Assembly: GCA_964626565.1 (NCBI GenBank) | Contig: CAZVFX010000005.1 | Coordinates: forward strand, 1-64,000 | Reading direction: 5' to 3' | DNA: 64,000 nucleotides | DNA from: CAZVFX01 sp964626565 | GTDB lineage: Bacteria > Myxococcota_A > UBA9042 > CAIXZC01 | Shown: piece after piece, positions 61,945 through 64,000 of the stretch | Layout: each line of letters starts with the position of its first letter | Numbering within the stretch: the stretch's first letter is position 1 | Program-made: the position numbers and the translations under genes | The notes under the pieces: model-generated | Told to the model about the DNA's origin: nothing | Seen by the model: the letters and a program-made list of their open reading frames with translations, nothing else | Database searches by the model: none

Positions 61945-62984
61945 GCTTGAGTCCACCAATCGTGAAGTTCCTGCCGTACCAGGCCGATTTCAGTGGGGCT
62001 GGCAAAGGCGTGGTCCAGCGACTCCAACTGGTTACGTACCAGGTCGCCCCGGGAGAGACCCCAGAGGCGGGCGTACTGCTCCAGTTCGCGGCTGAGCGTG
62101 ATGCCGAACAGGGCAGGGTCATCGGAGTTGATTGTTACCGGCACTCCGGCTTCGGCGAGCCTTCCCACCGGATGCTCCGCGGGGGAGGGGACTGCCCCTA
62201 CGATATAGTTGCTGGTTACGGAGATTTCCAGGGCGACGCGACGGTCTTTCAGAAGCGCCACGATTTCCGGCTCGTCGACAATCCTGATGCCGTGGCCGAT
62301 GCGGGTGGCGTGCAACTTCTCCACCGCGGTTCGCACATTGCCCGGATTGGCCTGCTCCCCGGCGTGGACGGTGGCAGCCAGGCCCGCGCTGCGCGCGTAC
62401 TCGAAGGCCTCGACAAACAGTTCCGGGGGAAAACCATCCTCGTCGCCAGCCAGGTCGACGGCGACGACCCGGGGCAGGTAGTCGGCGGCCAGGCGAAAGG
62501 TCTCCAGGCACACCGCAGCCCCCATTTCCCGGCTGGCGATCGCGATAAGAGGCACCGTCATCGCGTTCCGGGCTGCGGCAGCCGCGGCGCCTTCCGTCAC
62601 CGCATCCATGACGTCCACGAGGTTGAGACCGTGAACGTGGGCCATGAAACCGGGGGAGAACCTCAGCTCGAGGTAGCGGATACCGTCCCGGGCCGCATCG
62701 TCGATTACCCGCTCCGTGACATACCGAACGACGCGAGCCGAGGTAAACAGAGACATGAAGATGTGGAAGCAGGCGAGCACCTGCTGGAGATTCTCCATGG
62801 GTTTGCGCAGCACCACGAGCCGGTCCAATTCCCCGATGTCCCTGCTGGGCACGGGGACTGCATGGCGCTCGGCCAGTTCGACAATAAGCTCCGGTGTGAT
62901 ACAGCCGGCCAGATGGCGGTGCAGTTCAGCTTTCGGCATCCGGCTGATCGATTCCAGTAGGGAATCTGCGGTAGTGTGGATCAT
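61941..62984 (-). CDS. add: Adenosine deaminase family protein
   Basis: A 347-aa zinc-dependent amidohydrolase that converts adenosine to inosine, or a related aminopurine/aminofutalosine substrate. Motifs in order: H22-x-H24 in AELHRHLAG (zinc ligands; the loop has Arg-Ala where classical ADAs have Asp-Gly), HAGEQANP (~208), RIGHGIRI (~233), and INSDDPALFG (~292) with the catalytic Asp pair. The substrate is uncertain, because the HRHLAG change and FSPGF region differ from textbook ADA. ATG at 62984 follows GAGGGGGGGG; a longer frame begins at 63116. Followed at once by DUF72. Confidence 0.88.
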   Translation of the reverse strand: MIHTTADSLLESISRMPKAELHRHLAGCITPELIVELAERHAVPVPSRDIGELDRLVVLRKPMENLQQVLACFHIFMSLFTSARVVRYVTERVIDDAARDGIRYLELRFSPGFMAHVHGLNLVDVMDAVTEGAAAAAARNAMTVPLIAIASREMGAAVCLETFRLAADYLPRVVAVDLAGDEDGFPPELFVEAFEYARSAGLAATVHAGEQANPGNVRTAVEKLHATRIGHGIRIVDEPEIVALLKDRRVALEISVTSNYIVGAVPSPAEHPVGRLAEAGVPVTINSDDPALFGITLSRELEQYARLWGLSRGDLVRNQLESLDHAFASPTEIGLVRQELHDWWTQA

Positions 62985-63109
62985 GCCCCCCCCCTCTTTC
63001 TGCAGACCAATTCTACATCTTTCGTGGAAGAAGATCACGCGGTTGTGGTTTTTGTCGTGCATCTGGCAGGCAACCTGACGCAGGGCGTCAAAAAGGGTGG
63101 GTTCGGCTA

Positions 63110-63138
63110 TTGACACCGTTCACATGCGCGTGTTATGA
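63110..63138 (+). promoter_or_regulatory. Promoter TTGACA-17-TTATGA for acs
   Basis: TTGACA (63110-63115) and TTATGA (63133-63138) with 17-bp spacing, leaving a leader of about 85 nt before the start of acs. Confidence 0.65.
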
Positions 63139-63228
63139 GGGAATTCCCCAGTGGTTTTCCGGGGGGCAGGTTAGTTTTTTACCGTTGTTGAACTGCGGCT
63201 GGTTGTTTGACACCCAAAGGAGGTCCCA

Positions 63229-64000
63229 ATGTCGAGGGAAAAAGTAACAGAAAAGAATGGCATGTACTACCCGCCCGAATCGTTCTCGAAGAAAGCTCAC
63301 ATCACGAGCCTCGACCAGTACAAGGAGATGTACGACCGCTCCATCAACGACCCGGAGGGATTCTGGGCCGAGGTGGCCGGGCAGTTCCATTGGGAGAAAA
63401 AATGGGACAAGGTCTGGAACTACAACTACGACTTGAACGACGGCAACATCAGCATCAAGTGGTTCGAGGGCGGCAAGACCAACATTTGTTACAACTGCGT
63501 TGATCGCCACCTGGAGACCAGGGGCGACCAGCCCGCGCTGCTGTGGGAAGGCAACGAACCCACGGAAAATGCGACCATCACCTATCGCGAGTTGCACGAG
63601 AAGATCTGCAAATTCTCAAACGTGCTGAAGGGCCTGGGCGTCAAGAAGGGCGACCGGGTGACCATCTATCTGCCAATGATCATCGAGTTGCCCATTGCGA
63701 TGCTGGCCTGCGCCCGAATCGGTGCAATCCACTCCATCGTCTTCGGTGGTTTCTCGGCCGACTCGCTGTCCAACCGGATAATTGACTCCGAGTGCAATGT
63801 GCTGATTACGGGAGACGGCACTTTCCGCGGCAAGAAGCCGGTGCAGTTGAAGCAGATCGCGGACGAGGCTGTCTCGCTGGCGGCCAAGGGTGGCGTGAAC
63901 ACCACCGACGTGGTGGTGGTTGAGCGTGTGGGTCCGGACAAGGGCGTCGAATGCATGATGACCGAGGGCCGGGACCAGTGGTACCACGAGTTGATGGCGG
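63229..64000 (+). CDS. acs: Acetyl-CoA synthetase, 5' part (cut by window end)
   Basis: The first 257 codons of an AMP-forming acetate:CoA ligase, which activates acetate to acetyl-AMP and then acetyl-CoA. The N-terminal Acs block is clear: KAHITSLDQYKEMYDRSIND, FWAEVAGQFHWEKKWDKVWN, IKWFEGGKTNICYNCVDRH, ALLWEGNEPTENATITYREL, VTIYLPMIIELPIAMLACAR and VFGGFSADSLSNRI. The gene is open to the last base of the window. ATG at 63229 has AAAGGAGGT upstream and a good promoter at 63110. It is divergent from the adenosine deaminase gene. Confidence 0.96.
   Translation, partial: MSREKVTEKNGMYYPPESFSKKAHITSLDQYKEMYDRSINDPEGFWAEVAGQFHWEKKWDKVWNYNYDLNDGNISIKWFEGGKTNICYNCVDRHLETRGDQPALLWEGNEPTENATITYRELHEKICKFSNVLKGLGVKKGDRVTIYLPMIIELPIAMLACARIGAIHSIVFGGFSADSLSNRIIDSECNVLITGDGTFRGKKPVQLKQIADEAVSLAAKGGVNTTDVVVVERVGPDKGVECMMTEGRDQWYHELMA

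Overview
This window is GC-rich bacterial chromosome, most like a Myxococcota or other former Deltaproteobacteria lineage, probably from a metagenome assembly. The evidence is the mix of large secreted lipoproteins with Cys-rich CGxDGCGGxCG repeats, DUF1566-like, thrombospondin type 3, FG-GAP, kelch, CotH, MopE-like metal-binding and poly-glycine modules, alongside many radical SAM and Fe-S proteins. No rRNA, tRNA, CRISPR array or prophage was recognised. Many promoters read as sigma-70 type. At least one very good sigma-54 (-24/-12) promoter drives what looks like a small RNA.

Layout. 1-2500: an insertion sequence at the window edge, then a Fic-domain protein. 2504-2991: a gene-free spacer rich in inverted and direct repeats. 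2992-31188: a long run of secreted proteins (propeller lipoproteins, a MarR regulator coupled to an outer-membrane protein, a 1501-aa protein with three glycine-rich modules, SUMF1-fold, poly-Gly, CotH and PQQ-propeller lipoproteins, beta-barrels). It is interrupted by a fused DAHP synthase/prephenate dehydratase gene. 31201-39961: the most unusual block, described below. 39983-51244: a GGDEF response regulator, a CPBP membrane protease, a four-gene run (PEGA protein, kelch protein, helical lipoprotein, prmC), a phosphosugar isomerase, a SPOR protein and ridA. 51245-51667: a non-coding interval with enhancer-like repeats, a sigma-54 promoter, about 220 nt of foldable RNA and a terminator. 51668-64000: an amino-acid permease, two paralogous beta-barrels, a transpeptidase, a coupled HD / CMP-kinase / B12-type radical SAM operon, a Cys-rich lipoprotein, adenosine deaminase plus DUF72, and the 5' part of acetyl-CoA synthetase.

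The block at 31201-39961 is the best candidate for an undescribed system. One minus-strand gene row encodes a metal permease with an HMA tail, a minimal IscU/NifU-like scaffold, a radical SAM protein, and a 1793-aa protein. The large protein joins a half radical SAM barrel, a Cys-less radical SAM barrel with a SPASM-like Cys tail, a DUF362-like domain, two [4Fe-4S] ferredoxin motifs, a NodU/TobZ-type carbamoyltransferase and a complete C-terminal radical SAM domain. Divergent from this row is a HesB/IscA-like gene with an in-frame TGA in the conserved GxGPSL context. It reads through as a 111-aa selenoprotein, with a hairpin where a bacterial SECIS is expected. My inference is that the Fe-S assembly genes supply clusters to a multi-step radical/carbamoyl-transfer machine whose substrate is unknown.

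Start sites were moved to internal codons where a Shine-Dalgarno sequence and a signal peptide or lipobox supported it. Such choices are stated in each entry.
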